A stretch of 64,000 bases of DNA from the NCBI GenBank assembly GCA_903813345.2, contig CAIIXF020000011.1:4862571-4926570 (forward strand), read 5' to 3'. The DNA is from Owenia fusiformis (lineage: Eukaryota > Annelida > Polychaeta > Sabellida > Oweniidae). This document shows, in pieces, positions 31,733-42,418 of this stretch (its first letter is position 1; each line of letters begins with the position of its first letter). Position numbers and translations under genes: made by a program. Under the pieces are notes generated by a model, which did no database searches, was not told where the DNA came from, and saw only the letters and a program-made list of their open reading frames with translations.

Positions 31733-33285
31733 ATGGCATTTTCAAAATATAGAATCAAAATCTATCAAGGTAAACATAATGATTGATTTTTATTTATACA
31801 AGCACTCAAAGTGCTCCTTCAATAAGTAATTAAACGTTTATAATGTTTTTGCTTGGAACGCCTATAAATAATTTCTATTACTATTTCCCGTTGAATAATA
31901 CCAGGGAATATTTCTAGTATTGATATTGTCCGTCCCAATCCTTCTCACACAGCCCTCTGGACTCTCGGGAAGTATCATACAGTCCCTCGGAATAAAATCC
32001 ATATTCAATCCCTCCCAGTAAATAACCTCTATATCTGTTACACTCGTGGTTTAAACATTTCGTATTTTCAGGAGTTTTGATCCTTCTCACTGCATCGTTG
32101 GCATTTAAAATATGGATGCCAAGTTGGTCGCATGTGAACTATAGTCAAAAAGGCAATATTCAGCCAAACGTTATACTCGGCGACCAAGCAATGATTTTGA
32201 ATAACCAACATGATATTAAAGAAACACTGAGTGCCATTCTAAACAACCAACCGGTGATTCTAAATCCCCAAAATAATATTATGAAATCACTGAATGCTAT
32301 TCCCAAAAACCAAGCTACGGTTTTTTACAACCAAAATGAAATAATGAAATCACTTAATGATCTTCGTAAGAATAAGGAAAGCAATTATGACGGAACAGAA
32401 AAAAATGGTGAACGGATTCAAAACAAACATAGATTGAGTATTACAAATGCCCAAGTTAATCGAATCGACACCGTCTTAGAAATAAATACAAAGTTCCCAT
32501 GCCCAAATGTTAGCCTAGATACTGTTTTCAAAAGACCATTTCCTTTATGTACGTATACAATAAAAGAGGACCGATCTGTATCTGGCACCTTTCATAAGAC
32601 TTTCGGCTATGACGGCTATTGGGAGAAACCGATAGTAACTCTCATTATGGGTCAACTGAAGAGACATCCCACATGGGGATTTTTTGATGTTGGTGCGAAT
32701 ATTGGTGCGTATACTATCCCTGCATTAAAACTTGGGACGAAAGTTGTCGCTATTGAGGCTATGAAAGGATGTATTGATAGAATCACTCGATCGGTTCAAC
32801 TAAATAACATTCACGAAAACCTAACATTATTACACAACGCGGTCTATGATGTCCATACAGCATTCACTTTCAGGCAGGACTTATCAAGTGGATTACCTGA
32901 AAATGTTGGAGGCACGTCAGTATTGAAGTTGAACACATCAGAGGGAATTCAGCAGCTTAAGCTTGTAAACGAGACCGTGACATCTATAGTATTTGATGAC
33001 ACCCTCCAGTTTGTGAATTTCAAAAAAGCCATTATGAAAATTGATATTGAAGGGTCGGAGGCTCATGCATTTAAAAAAGCAAACGAACTCCTCAATGCAG
33101 TAACCTTCAAAGAGATATATATGGAATGGGCGCATACAGCATATATCGATGAGAATGCCCGGCAGCTCATACAGAGCATGCTCAAAAGAGGTTACAGTGT
33201 ATATGATGCACTCAAGCCATCGGAGAACATAACATTAACGGATTATAAAAAATGGCCGATGGACATAATATGGAAACTTCACTAG
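31733..33285 (+). CDS. FkbM-family methyltransferase, type II membrane protein (416 aa)
   Basis: Exon 1 31,733-31,769 (MAFSKYRIKIYQ, phase 1, GTAAAC donor) joins exon 2 32,072-33,285 (TTTTCAG acceptor). Together they give a short basic cytosolic tail, then a membrane anchor GVLILLTASLAFKIW. A stem follows with three imperfect ~21-residue repeats of the type ILNNQ..IKESLSAI (about residues 40-105). The catalytic domain has WGFFDVGANIGAYTIPALKL (SAM-binding loop), VVAIEA and KIDIEGSEAHAF (FkbM signature), then a C-terminal WPMDIIW. FkbM enzymes O-methylate diverse substrates. A membrane-anchored lumenal form suggests a Golgi glycan or lipid substrate, which is inference. No stop or frameshift interrupts it. 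Confidence 0.88.
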
Positions 33286-33322
33286 ATGGTCGTACACGTA
33301 CACAGGTTACTATCCATGTTAA

Positions 33323-33610
33323 CCGGACAACTCATCCCCTAGACGACTAATCCCTGGACAAATCATCCCCTAGACAACTCATCCCCTAGACAACTCATCC
33401 CCTGGACAAATCATCCCCTAGACAACTCATCCCCTGGACAACTCATCCCCTGGGCATCTCATCCCCTAAACAACTCATTCCCTGGACAACTCATCCCCTA
33501 GACAACTCATCCCCTGGAGAAATCATCCCCTAGACAACTCATCCCCTAGACAACTCATCACCTGGACAAATCATCCCCTAGACAACTCATCACCTGGACG
33601 ACTCATCCTT
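33323..33610 (+). repeat. 16-bp minisatellite (TAGACAACTCATCCCC), left
   Basis: About 18 units of TNGACAACTCATCCCC begin about 40 bp after the FkbM stop codon. Inverted partner at 34,773-34,873. Confidence 0.85.
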
Positions 33611-33714
33611 TGGCATGTTTGAGTAATTTAATGTTATATTATCAATTCATATATCATTCAAATGATTTTTGAACGTTTTGATCAGTTTTAAGTTTAAAAA
33701 ACATTATATATTAC

Positions 33715-34210
33715 ATGAACATAACAGAATCGTCTCTTTATACCTCACTATTGTTACGTAAATGGAGATCTTAACAGTTTTTGAAGTTCCGTTTATGTAA
33801 CAGTGAGGTATCAAATTGACGATTCTGTTGTCTAACTAAACTATTTGTTCGCAAACATGTACATTTTCTTAAACATATGAGCCTGGCCATAGGAAGACCG
33901 GTCTTATCACAAAAATTAGAATTGTGCTACAGAGCCAAAAAATGTGCCCAAGATTAAGAGGAAAATGTGTTGAATTCAAATCCGACTTTTGGTCTATATA
34001 TGCAGGGAAAAATTGTTAAGACATAAGCCATGGCTCATTTGAAAGGTCTCTTTGTGCTTACTAAATAAACAAAAAATCAGAATATTGAAAAAATCTGTGA
34101 TAAGACCCCTTTTCATGTGGCCTGGCTCATATGATACTGACACACGTTAGTGATAAAAATGTTGTTGGAATTCTGCCTACAACTGGTGAAATAAGGAAAA
34201 AAATTAACCT
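33715..34210 (+). repeat. Dispersed repeat shared with 23,160-23,420, interrupted by a MITE
   Basis: CGCAAACATGTACATTTTCT, CATATGATACTGA and GATTCTGCCTACAAC-type words occur in the same order at 23,280-23,400. A 248-bp insertion (33,880-34,127) splits this copy. Confidence 0.6.
33880..34127. mobile_element. 248-bp MITE with CATATG target duplication
   Basis: The left end AGCCTGGCCATAGGAAGACC and right end (complement) AGCCAGGCCACATGAAAAGG share an inverted terminus including GGTCTTATCACA. CATATG flanks both sides (33,874-33,879; 34,128-34,133). The related repeat at 23,331 is uninterrupted (ACATATGATACTG). Confidence 0.75.
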
Positions 34211-34772
34211 TCCAGGACATTTTGTTACTGAAGCGATCCGATTCGGTAAAAAGCATAATCAAATGGAATACAAGTGAACAAAGACTTTCTTGAGGGGAAA
34301 TCTGGAAAGTTGTTTAACAAACTATGATATACCATGGTACATGTACTACTATGGTATTGTCAAGGAGATAGTCAACCAATTAAGCTGTAATTTGTTTTTT
34401 AAATATTTACCTTTTTTCTTTTAAGATATTTCGATATCATCTTAACATTGATTGAAGAAGCTCCTTTGATGTCATAATATGTTTGTTGTTAATTGTTCAA
34501 ATATTCTTTGATTCAAAGATAATTTTTTCACAGTATTCACAGATAAAGGAACTGAGAATCATTTTTCAAAATTATGCAGAAAGAAAACTTTTTTTGTCAT
34601 GAAATGTTAAGTCATGCAATATAAGGACAAAGAGAGGAAAGTTTTAATGACATCGTTTAACGTTTTATTTGTGTCAATAAAATGAAAAATAATATTTAGA
34701 ATGATTCAAGGTGTATTTATTAAATATTTCTTTTCCAGAAACACTTTACAATTTGGCTTCATGTGATAAAGA

Positions 34773-34873
34773 ACGAGTTGTCCAGGGGATGACTTGTCTA
34801 GGGGATGAGATGTCCAGGGGACAAGTTGTCTAGGGGATGAGTTATCCAGGGATGAGAGGTGATGAGTTGTCCG
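34773..34873 (-). repeat. 16-bp minisatellite, inverted partner
   Basis: About six units of GATGAGTTGTCCAGGG, the reverse complement of the array at 33,323-33,610. The ~1.16-kb interval has no gene. Confidence 0.85.
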
Positions 34874-37389
34874 TAAGCCCTATCCAGGCCCCGTGGCAAT
34901 TCTTGAAATCGCAAGCAAGTTCCCGCTGAAATCGCGAGCAAAGGCATGATTATTTGGATCACCTTGAAAATTGGACCAAAAGAATACACATAACTGATCT
35001 TTGATACGCCAGCAATACCTTCAAAACACATAGGTTAAACAAAACAAATCTATTTAAAGTTATAAGATCAAATTTTAAAATATTTGAAGGTCAAATTTCA
35101 AAATTTTGATTTGTGATTTGAACGTTCGTTTCCCAGCAAAATGCTTATGGAGCCTCAGTAATAATACTTGCAATCTTAAATGTCTAGTTTATTGTTATTA
35201 GAATGCCGATTTTGAAGAAAGGGCATTCTATTGCTTTCACTCTTTGTTATCAGAATGCCGGCTTCGAAGATTTAATATTCTATAAACTTAGAGTATGTGA
35301 TGTTGAACCTATAGGTGTAATCTGTTGATTATATAAACAGAACATGTACCGGTTTTATGAATGCTACTTTACAGGGTGGGCCGATAAAAATTGGAACATT
35401 TTTATAATTATTCAATTTTCTTTATTATTGCAGTCCAATCCACAAAAATCCAGTCAATGGTAAAATGATTATTTGTGAAAATAAAAATAAAAATACAGTA
35501 TGTCATATCATACAATATGTGCCTTCAATGGTCTCAACACAATAACCACCAAGACACGTCTACCTTGGATGATATAGCTTTACTGAACCTAGACTTTTTC
35601 AAAACTGTCACAGTATGTCTCAAACCTATCATTTGACCGACTATTTTTTGTAAATCCATGCTTGCTTTATCATTCATTCGTCGGTGTAACGTAAGTACTG
35701 TGATATTGTGAAACTATGAAAGGGCATCGAAAACAATACCTATAGCAGTTTGTTTGTTCAGCTTGTGTGTAGTCCTACAATCCTTGATAAATGACGTCAA
35801 GTTCATTATTTCAAATCAAGGTTGAAACTTCAGAACACGGGACATGTAACAAAGATCAATAAATACTACAATTACAGGATCAATGAGTACTACAAATCAC
35901 ACCAGTTGTATTAAAATTCACATTAATTATAGCTTTCGCAGGAAGTAAAGTTGGTAGGTGAAAATAATAATAAAATAAAATCTGTCCCCAGGTCAAATTT
36001 CGTTACTCGGCTGGGAAAAAAAGGTTTGAGGGTCTCATTTTGTTTCAGACACTCTCATGAGTAAAATCTGCATTTGAGTGGTGAAACTGTGAAAATGTGT
36101 GGTAAGTGAATTTGCTATGGGGAGTTAAAGTGACGCCAACTATTCAATTTTCAACAGGGGGGGGGTAGAGGTATAAACATTTTTTTGTAGATTTATGGAA
36201 AATATATATCAACAGTATCTCATAGCAAACATAAAAGGGCATGAGCAAAAATAATTTGGGGTGGATCTGGCTTAGAATTGGGTCAAAATTTGAATTTCAG
36301 TGTAGTGGCGCCACCTATTTTCGCACTTTTACCACAAAGAATAAGTTATTTTAGCTTCATTAAGAGTCTAATATTTTTTATTTATTTTGAATATTATAAG
36401 GGGGAGGTAGGGTACATATTACGCATGGGATGTTATCTTTCTCAGATATTTTTATGAAGTGAAATAAATTAGATAAGTAATATATGACGTTTTCTCAGAT
36501 TTTGTTATATATTTTGTTAAACATACATTATGTATCTATGTTTAGACATTATCCATATATTGTATCCCATATTCTTTAAATATGCAAATCATTATTCGAA
36601 GACAACAGTTGCCAATTATGAGACAACTTTGTTGTCCCCTACCTCAGAAAAATCTTCAAAAGTGGGCGTGGTCACCTTTCAAAACCGGCGTGTGTTTCAA
36701 CAGTCAAATGATGTATAAACTGTGTAAAAGAACAGTATAGAGTAGCTTCTTATATAGAGTGCTTTCATGCATACCATATTACTAAAAATGAAAAAATAGT
36801 TTATGCCATATCCATTGAAATGAACACACGTGGGAATTCTTTTTCTCATCCTTTGAAAATTGGAATGATGTAGCTTTATTTTGCTTGAAAACTAGCTATT
36901 AAAGCTTCATTCAAAAGTTTAACGTGGTTGGTATGAGATTAATTCAAAGGATCGTAATCAATCTAGTAAGGATGTATACTAAAAAAAGAATCGGGGAACT
37001 GATGTCATGCTGGACCGAGAAGACAAAAATGCAAAACGGTTGTACTCTGAAAAGAGTAAGAAAGCTGAGGAGAAAGTAATGTGACCATTGGGAACAGGTA
37101 GTTAATTAAAGGCCTCGATCGTCATTTCCCAATGAAAGAGATGGCTATCAATGAGCTCCATCAAACCAACTACCAGAGCCTGCTTTGGTTATGGAAATCT
37201 GAAAGCCTAATTAGAAACGTGTGTTTTGGGTGTTGATCATGATTTCTTCATAGATACATTATATTTATCATTTTGTATATATACATCTTAAATGGAGAAT
37301 CAGATCTAGCAAGCAACCTTAACAAAAATTGTTTCAATTTTAGAATAACAAAAATTGTTTCAATTTTAGAATTACAAAAATTGTTTCAA
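34874..37389. other. No gene recognised; dispersed repeats
   Basis: AT-rich. 35,690-35,940 is a direct copy of about 59,120-59,300 (AAGGGCATCGAAAACAATACC, CTTGATAAATGACGTCAAG). AACAAAAATTGTTTCAATTT is repeated three times at 37,320-37,395. Poly-G tracts near 36,157. Confidence 0.5.
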
Positions 37390-37578
37390 TTTTAAATTAT
37401 ATACCTCCATACATCTGTGTAAGATGTGTGTAGTCAAGTAGAGGGGGGTCACAGCGTCTTGTAGCTTGACTTATAGCATCATTTGCCATTAAAAACAGAT
37501 GGAAGGCCTACGCGCGCCTATTTGTATCAAGCTTCGTCATATTTGTAAATCTCAACATATTGTTTTGCGTCAAGCTAT

Positions 37579-38389
37579 TGTTACGTTCGAAACTAACAGA
37601 AAGTAAAAACAGCAATTAAAATATGATAACAATATATTTATATTTTGAAAACTAAATAATATAACAATAATATAAAGGAGGTTTAATACTTAAGTGATGT
37701 CCAATCAATGATACGGCTTATTCTGGATGTCGATGAATATCCTTGATGTTCCTTGAGAATGTTCCAGATCACGAAAGTTTCAATAATCGTTAATAGTTCT
37801 CCAATGTTTGTAATAATCCAATAATGTTTGTTGTAATCCTATAATGTTCGTATCCAATAATGTTTGATGATAATCCACAAATGTTTAACGATAATCCACA
37901 AATGTTTATGATAATCCACGAATGTATATGATAATCCGTATATAGTGTGTGTTATAATATATGTCCATATAAAGTCCTCAGGTTGTATGCTTGCACTGTT
38001 ATAAATGTTCCCAAAGTAGGTGTCTGTAATTTTCTGCTAAGAAGATGTCCTTTTGATAGACTTTTGAAATTCTGCTGACAGCCCAAATCAGCTCTCTCAT
38101 TATATAGTGCAAAGGCATAGTCCAGATGTTTCAAGAAGTTACGATTTCTAGAAAATAACACTGATTGGACATCTTAAGTCACATGATTCAATCTTGATTA
38201 AATGATTACAGTTCCAGTACTTTCTGGAAGGCCAAGAGTTAATGAGTCATTCAGTTCAGTTATGTTTACAAGATATAATGTCATTGTGACCTTGACTTGA
38301 CCTAAGATCTCTAATGAAGATCAGTTACAGTATATGCATATTGATAAACTAAACTTAATGTGAATATAATAGAATATAATACTGTAACA
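37579..38389 (-). repeat. 3' LTR of the Gmr1-type element
   Basis: 811 bp, TGTTAC...GTAACA. Carries runs of ATAATCCACAAATGTTTATG-type subrepeats near 37,800-37,935. Confidence 0.95.
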
Positions 38390-38409
38390 CCTCCCTCCTT
38401 AAAAGAAAA
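38390..38409 (-). other. Polypurine tract
   Basis: The minus strand reads AAGGAGGGAG immediately before the 3' LTR, preceded by pyrimidine-rich CTTTTCTTTT. This is the plus-strand priming site position. Confidence 0.8.
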
Positions 38410-38673
38410 GTTTTGAATACAATGAAAAACTTTTACAATAATATCTGGTGTAGCGAGGGTTACAATTTTTAATGATGAGGTTGAGACTTACATAACATTT
38501 GTTTACAATAGTCAAATACAATAATATTTATATTGTTACAGATTGAGTAAACTCAAAAACATATTACAATAATATTATCAAATCACATTCGAAGTACAAT
38601 CTTTTTTATTATATCAACATAAAGCCTCAAGTATATACAGTATAAGCCAAATAGCCTCTTAAAAATAGAGGTA

Positions 38674-41600
38674 TTACACTCTTGAAAGAGTGTCAGCAAT
38701 TAAATTATCCTTGCCTTTGATGTGTCTTATGTCAAGATTGTACTCTGACAATAAAAGACTCCACCTCAACAATCTACGATTCTTGTTCTTCATTCTATGA
38801 AGGAATGTCAGTGGATTGTGATCAGTAAATACAGTAACTGCATGGACTGGTGCACTTACATATACTTCAAAATGTTGTAATGACAGAAGTAATGCTAGAC
38901 ATTCCTTTTCTATGGTGGAGTAGTTTTTCTGATGCTTATCAAATTTCTTCGAATAATAACACACTGGATGATCAATACCATCCCTTTCTTGTAATAGGAC
39001 AGCCCCCATTCCTACATCAGAGGCATCTACTTGAATTTTGAATGGCTTGCTAAAATCAGGTGCAACAAGCACTGGTTCTTCACTTAGTATGGCCTTGATT
39101 TTATCAAAGGCTGTATGACATTGCTCAGACCACACATATTTGATGTTTTTCCCAAGTAAATTGGTCAATGGAAGAGCAATTGAAGAGAAATTTGGACAAA
39201 ACTTCCTATAAAAGCCAGCCATTCCAAGACTTCTCATTAATTCTTTCTTGTTAGTAGGAGCTGGGAGTTGTGTAATTGATTCCACTTTGGCACTCACTGG
39301 TTTGACCTGCCCCTGACCTACCACATGGCCCAGATATTCAACTGTGGCTTTACAAAATTCACTTTTAGCCAAATTGATTGTTAAATTGGCCAGAGAAATT
39401 CTTTCAAACAACTTACGCAGCAAACACATGTGTTCATCAAAAGTGTCAGAATAGACAATTACATCATCGATGTATACACCAGTGTTTTTGAGATCTGCTA
39501 ATAAGCTGTTCATCATTCTTTGAAATGTGGCAGGTGCATTTTTCATACCAAATGGCATAACCTTAAATTGGTACAAACCATCAGGAGTAACAAAGGCAGA
39601 TACCTGTTTTGCTCTTTCAGTTAATGGAACCCCTAGGAATCCTTTGAGGAGATCAAATTTACTGACATATTTAGCAGTTCCAATTTTGTCAATACAGTCG
39701 TCAATTCGTGGTATTGGATAAGAATCGGTCTTTGTTACTCGATTCACCTTGATATAATTAACCACTAGCCTACGTCCACCGTTTGATTTTGGAACAATGA
39801 AAGCAGGTGAACTCCATGGGCTATTGCTCTTTTCAATTATGTCATTTTCTAACATATAATTGACCTCAGCTCTCAAATCTTCAGATTTTGATGGATTAAC
39901 TCTATAAGCATGTTGCTTAATAGGGGTTATATCTTGGACTTCAACATCATGATAAGCTATAGATGTCTTAGTCGGTACATCAGAGAAGATATCAGTGAAC
40001 TCATGAATTAATTCTGTGACTTGTTGTTTTTGATCATTTGTCACATGGTGCAATTTATGTTCTAGATTTGATAATACTTCAGAGTTCTTTAACCTAGACA
40101 AACCTTTGATATCTTCATAGTCTAAATCAGTATAAGTGATATCATCTGAATCTTGTAGATCAGTTTCTTTTACAAGGGCAGGTGCCAAAGTGACTACAGG
40201 TTTAACTGAGCCATGCTCTTTGTCTGGCTCAAAGTACCTTTTCATCATATTGATGTGACACAATTGTGTTTCTTTGCGCCTATCTGGAGTTTTGACAATA
40301 TAATTGAGGTCATTGACCTTGGAATCCACTACATAAGGACCATAGAATTTTGCTTGTAGCGGATTTGTCTGAAGTGGCAGTAATATAAGTACTTTGTCAC
40401 CAGGCTGGAATGATCTTTCTTTGACTGTTCTATCGTACCAAGTTTTCATTTTATCTTGGCTTTTTAGCAAATTTCCTTTGGCTATTTCACAAGCCTTTGA
40501 TAGGCGCTCTTTAAACCCAGTGACATAGTTCAATAAATTAAACTTTTCAGTTTCTGAAAGCCACTTTTCTTTGAGCAATTTAAGTGGACCACGCACAGAA
40601 TGACCAAATACAAGCTCAAATGGACTGAACCCTAATGATTCTTGTTTAGCCTCTCTGGTAGCAAACAGAAGCAAAGGTATACCCTCATCCCAGTCTTTCT
40701 CATATTCAAAACAGAAAGCTCTAATCATGGTCTTAAGTGTCTGATGGTAACGCTCAAGAGCTCCTTGAGACTCTGGGTGATAGGCACTAGACTTACACTG
40801 TTTGATACCCAAGGTGTCCATGACTTGTTGGAATAAGCCTGACATGAAATTTGAGCCCTGATCAGACTGGAGATCCTTTGGCAGTCCAACTAAGGTGAAA
40901 AATTTGATGAGTGATTTCACTATGTTTTTGGCCTTGATATTTCTAAGTGGAATCGCTTCTGGAAACCGTGTGGCCATACAAAGAATAGTGAGTAAATATT
41001 GATTACCAGATTTTGTTTTTGGTAATGGACCAACACAGTCAATAAGAACCTTACTGAATGGTTCATCAAATGCAGGTATAGGGTGTAAAGGAGCAATTGG
41101 AATTTTCTGGTTAGGTTTCCCTACCATTTGACATGTGTGGCAAGACCTACAATACTCTTGGACATCTTGTTTTAATTTGGGCCAAAAGAAATGATTGAGT
41201 ATTTTATGGTATGTTTTAGTTACTCCTAAATGACCTGCCATGGGAGAATCATGAGCTAGACTCAAGATTTCCTTATGATACGATTTGGGGACAACAATTT
41301 GATGTACAATTGCCCAATCATCTTCAGGGGAAGCTTCAGGAGGTCTCCACTTTCGCATTAATATGCCATCCTTTTTGTAGAAACAAACAGGGACCTTGTC
41401 AGCTTCATCAATAGTAAGACATCTTTTATGAAGATCAATGAGTGATGGATCATGCTCTTGTTCATAAATTAACATGTGTTTAGAACGAGGATCATTTTTC
41501 AAAGAATCACTATCAGAAATAGAGGATGAAACCTCAGAACAATGAGGGGATGAAACCTCATGAACACTAGCAGAAGAAGATGAAACTTCATCAGGACTAG

Positions 41601-42405
41601 CAAGAGCGGGCGAAACCGCATTAAAATAGTGATCCTGCTCAGAAGGTGAATCACCTCTGGCAATAGGCTTTTTCAATGAAGAATTTGCCTCAATAGTTGA
41701 CTGCTTGGCTCGAACAGAAGGCTGTTTCAATGAAGAATTTGCCTTTAAAATAGGATAAGGACCATCTTTAACAAGTGGTGAGTGACATTCATCATCAAAC
41801 AAGGAGCTTAAAAACCCACTATCAAAGTCATCTCCCACAGACGAATCCCCGCTATTAGCTAACTTTTTAGCCATAGCCCTAGTAACAGCACAAGCAGGAT
41901 ATATATCAGAGTCCTCTTGGACAGAATCCTCAATAGAACAAGGCTGATCAGAAACAATGGGGTCTAATGATACCTTACCCCCAGCTAAATCATTGCCTAA
42001 AAGCAATGCGACTCCTTCAACAGGAAGTTGTGGCCTAACACCAACAATAACTGGCCCTTTGACTAACTCTGATGTGATATGAATACGATGGAGGGGAACT
42101 TTAGTAAATCCTAATTCAATGCCTTGCATCAAAATATGGGTACCTGTGAATGACTCCTCAGATAAAGGAAGGACACCTTCTAACAACAAGGTCTGAGATG
42201 CACCCGTGTCTCTAAGAATCTTAATTGGCTTTGAATTGGTACCATCACTTGACAGTGACACAGATCCTTCCGACATGAAAGGCTTATAATCCTCCATAAT
42301 ATCACTATGAGTAGATTTCTCAGTATGAGTATATGAATCCCAAACAATGGGCTTTCTTGAAATGGGAACTGTAGCACAACCATTTGAATGAGCAGAACCA
42401 GACAT
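38674..42405 (-). CDS. pol: Pol polyprotein: protease-integrase-RT-RNase H
   Basis: The frame is open from 42,678, and the first plausible ATG after gag is 42,405 (MSGSAHSNG), giving 1,243 aa. In order: aspartic protease LRDTGASQTLL (about 41,210 bases from the right LTR end excluded; residues ~65-74), then a Ser-rich linker. Integrase follows, with the HHCC zinc region (HLGVTKTYHKIL...CRSCHTC) and catalytic D, D, E in LIDCVG, QSDQGSNF and GALERYH. Then reverse transcriptase (FDLLKGF, MPFGMKNAPATF, GVYIDDVIVY) and RNase H (QVDASDVGMG, EKECLAL, FTDHNP, IADTLSR). All catalytic acids are present. RT motif A reads LKGFLGVPL where YWQ is usual, and the upstream block reads VVNYIKVN where VDYRKLN is usual. 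It may be made by +1 frameshift or reinitiation. Confidence 0.93.
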   Translation of the reverse strand: MSGSAHSNGCATVPISRKPIVWDSYTHTEKSTHSDIMEDYKPFMSEGSVSLSSDGTNSKPIKILRDTGASQTLLLEGVLPLSEESFTGTHILMQGIELGFTKVPLHRIHITSELVKGPVIVGVRPQLPVEGVALLLGNDLAGGKVSLDPIVSDQPCSIEDSVQEDSDIYPACAVTRAMAKKLANSGDSSVGDDFDSGFLSSLFDDECHSPLVKDGPYPILKANSSLKQPSVRAKQSTIEANSSLKKPIARGDSPSEQDHYFNAVSPALASPDEVSSSSASVHEVSSPHCSEVSSSISDSDSLKNDPRSKHMLIYEQEHDPSLIDLHKRCLTIDEADKVPVCFYKKDGILMRKWRPPEASPEDDWAIVHQIVVPKSYHKEILSLAHDSPMAGHLGVTKTYHKILNHFFWPKLKQDVQEYCRSCHTCQMVGKPNQKIPIAPLHPIPAFDEPFSKVLIDCVGPLPKTKSGNQYLLTILCMATRFPEAIPLRNIKAKNIVKSLIKFFTLVGLPKDLQSDQGSNFMSGLFQQVMDTLGIKQCKSSAYHPESQGALERYHQTLKTMIRAFCFEYEKDWDEGIPLLLFATREAKQESLGFSPFELVFGHSVRGPLKLLKEKWLSETEKFNLLNYVTGFKERLSKACEIAKGNLLKSQDKMKTWYDRTVKERSFQPGDKVLILLPLQTNPLQAKFYGPYVVDSKVNDLNYIVKTPDRRKETQLCHINMMKRYFEPDKEHGSVKPVVTLAPALVKETDLQDSDDITYTDLDYEDIKGLSRLKNSEVLSNLEHKLHHVTNDQKQQVTELIHEFTDIFSDVPTKTSIAYHDVEVQDITPIKQHAYRVNPSKSEDLRAEVNYMLENDIIEKSNSPWSSPAFIVPKSNGGRRLVVNYIKVNRVTKTDSYPIPRIDDCIDKIGTAKYVSKFDLLKGFLGVPLTERAKQVSAFVTPDGLYQFKVMPFGMKNAPATFQRMMNSLLADLKNTGVYIDDVIVYSDTFDEHMCLLRKLFERISLANLTINLAKSEFCKATVEYLGHVVGQGQVKPVSAKVESITQLPAPTNKKELMRSLGMAGFYRKFCPNFSSIALPLTNLLGKNIKYVWSEQCHTAFDKIKAILSEEPVLVAPDFSKPFKIQVDASDVGMGAVLLQERDGIDHPVCYYSKKFDKHQKNYSTIEKECLALLLSLQHFEVYVSAPVHAVTVFTDHNPLTFLHRMKNKNRRLLRWSLLLSEYNLDIRHIKGKDNLIADTLSRV

Positions 42406-42418
42406 CTCTCTTCTATTC

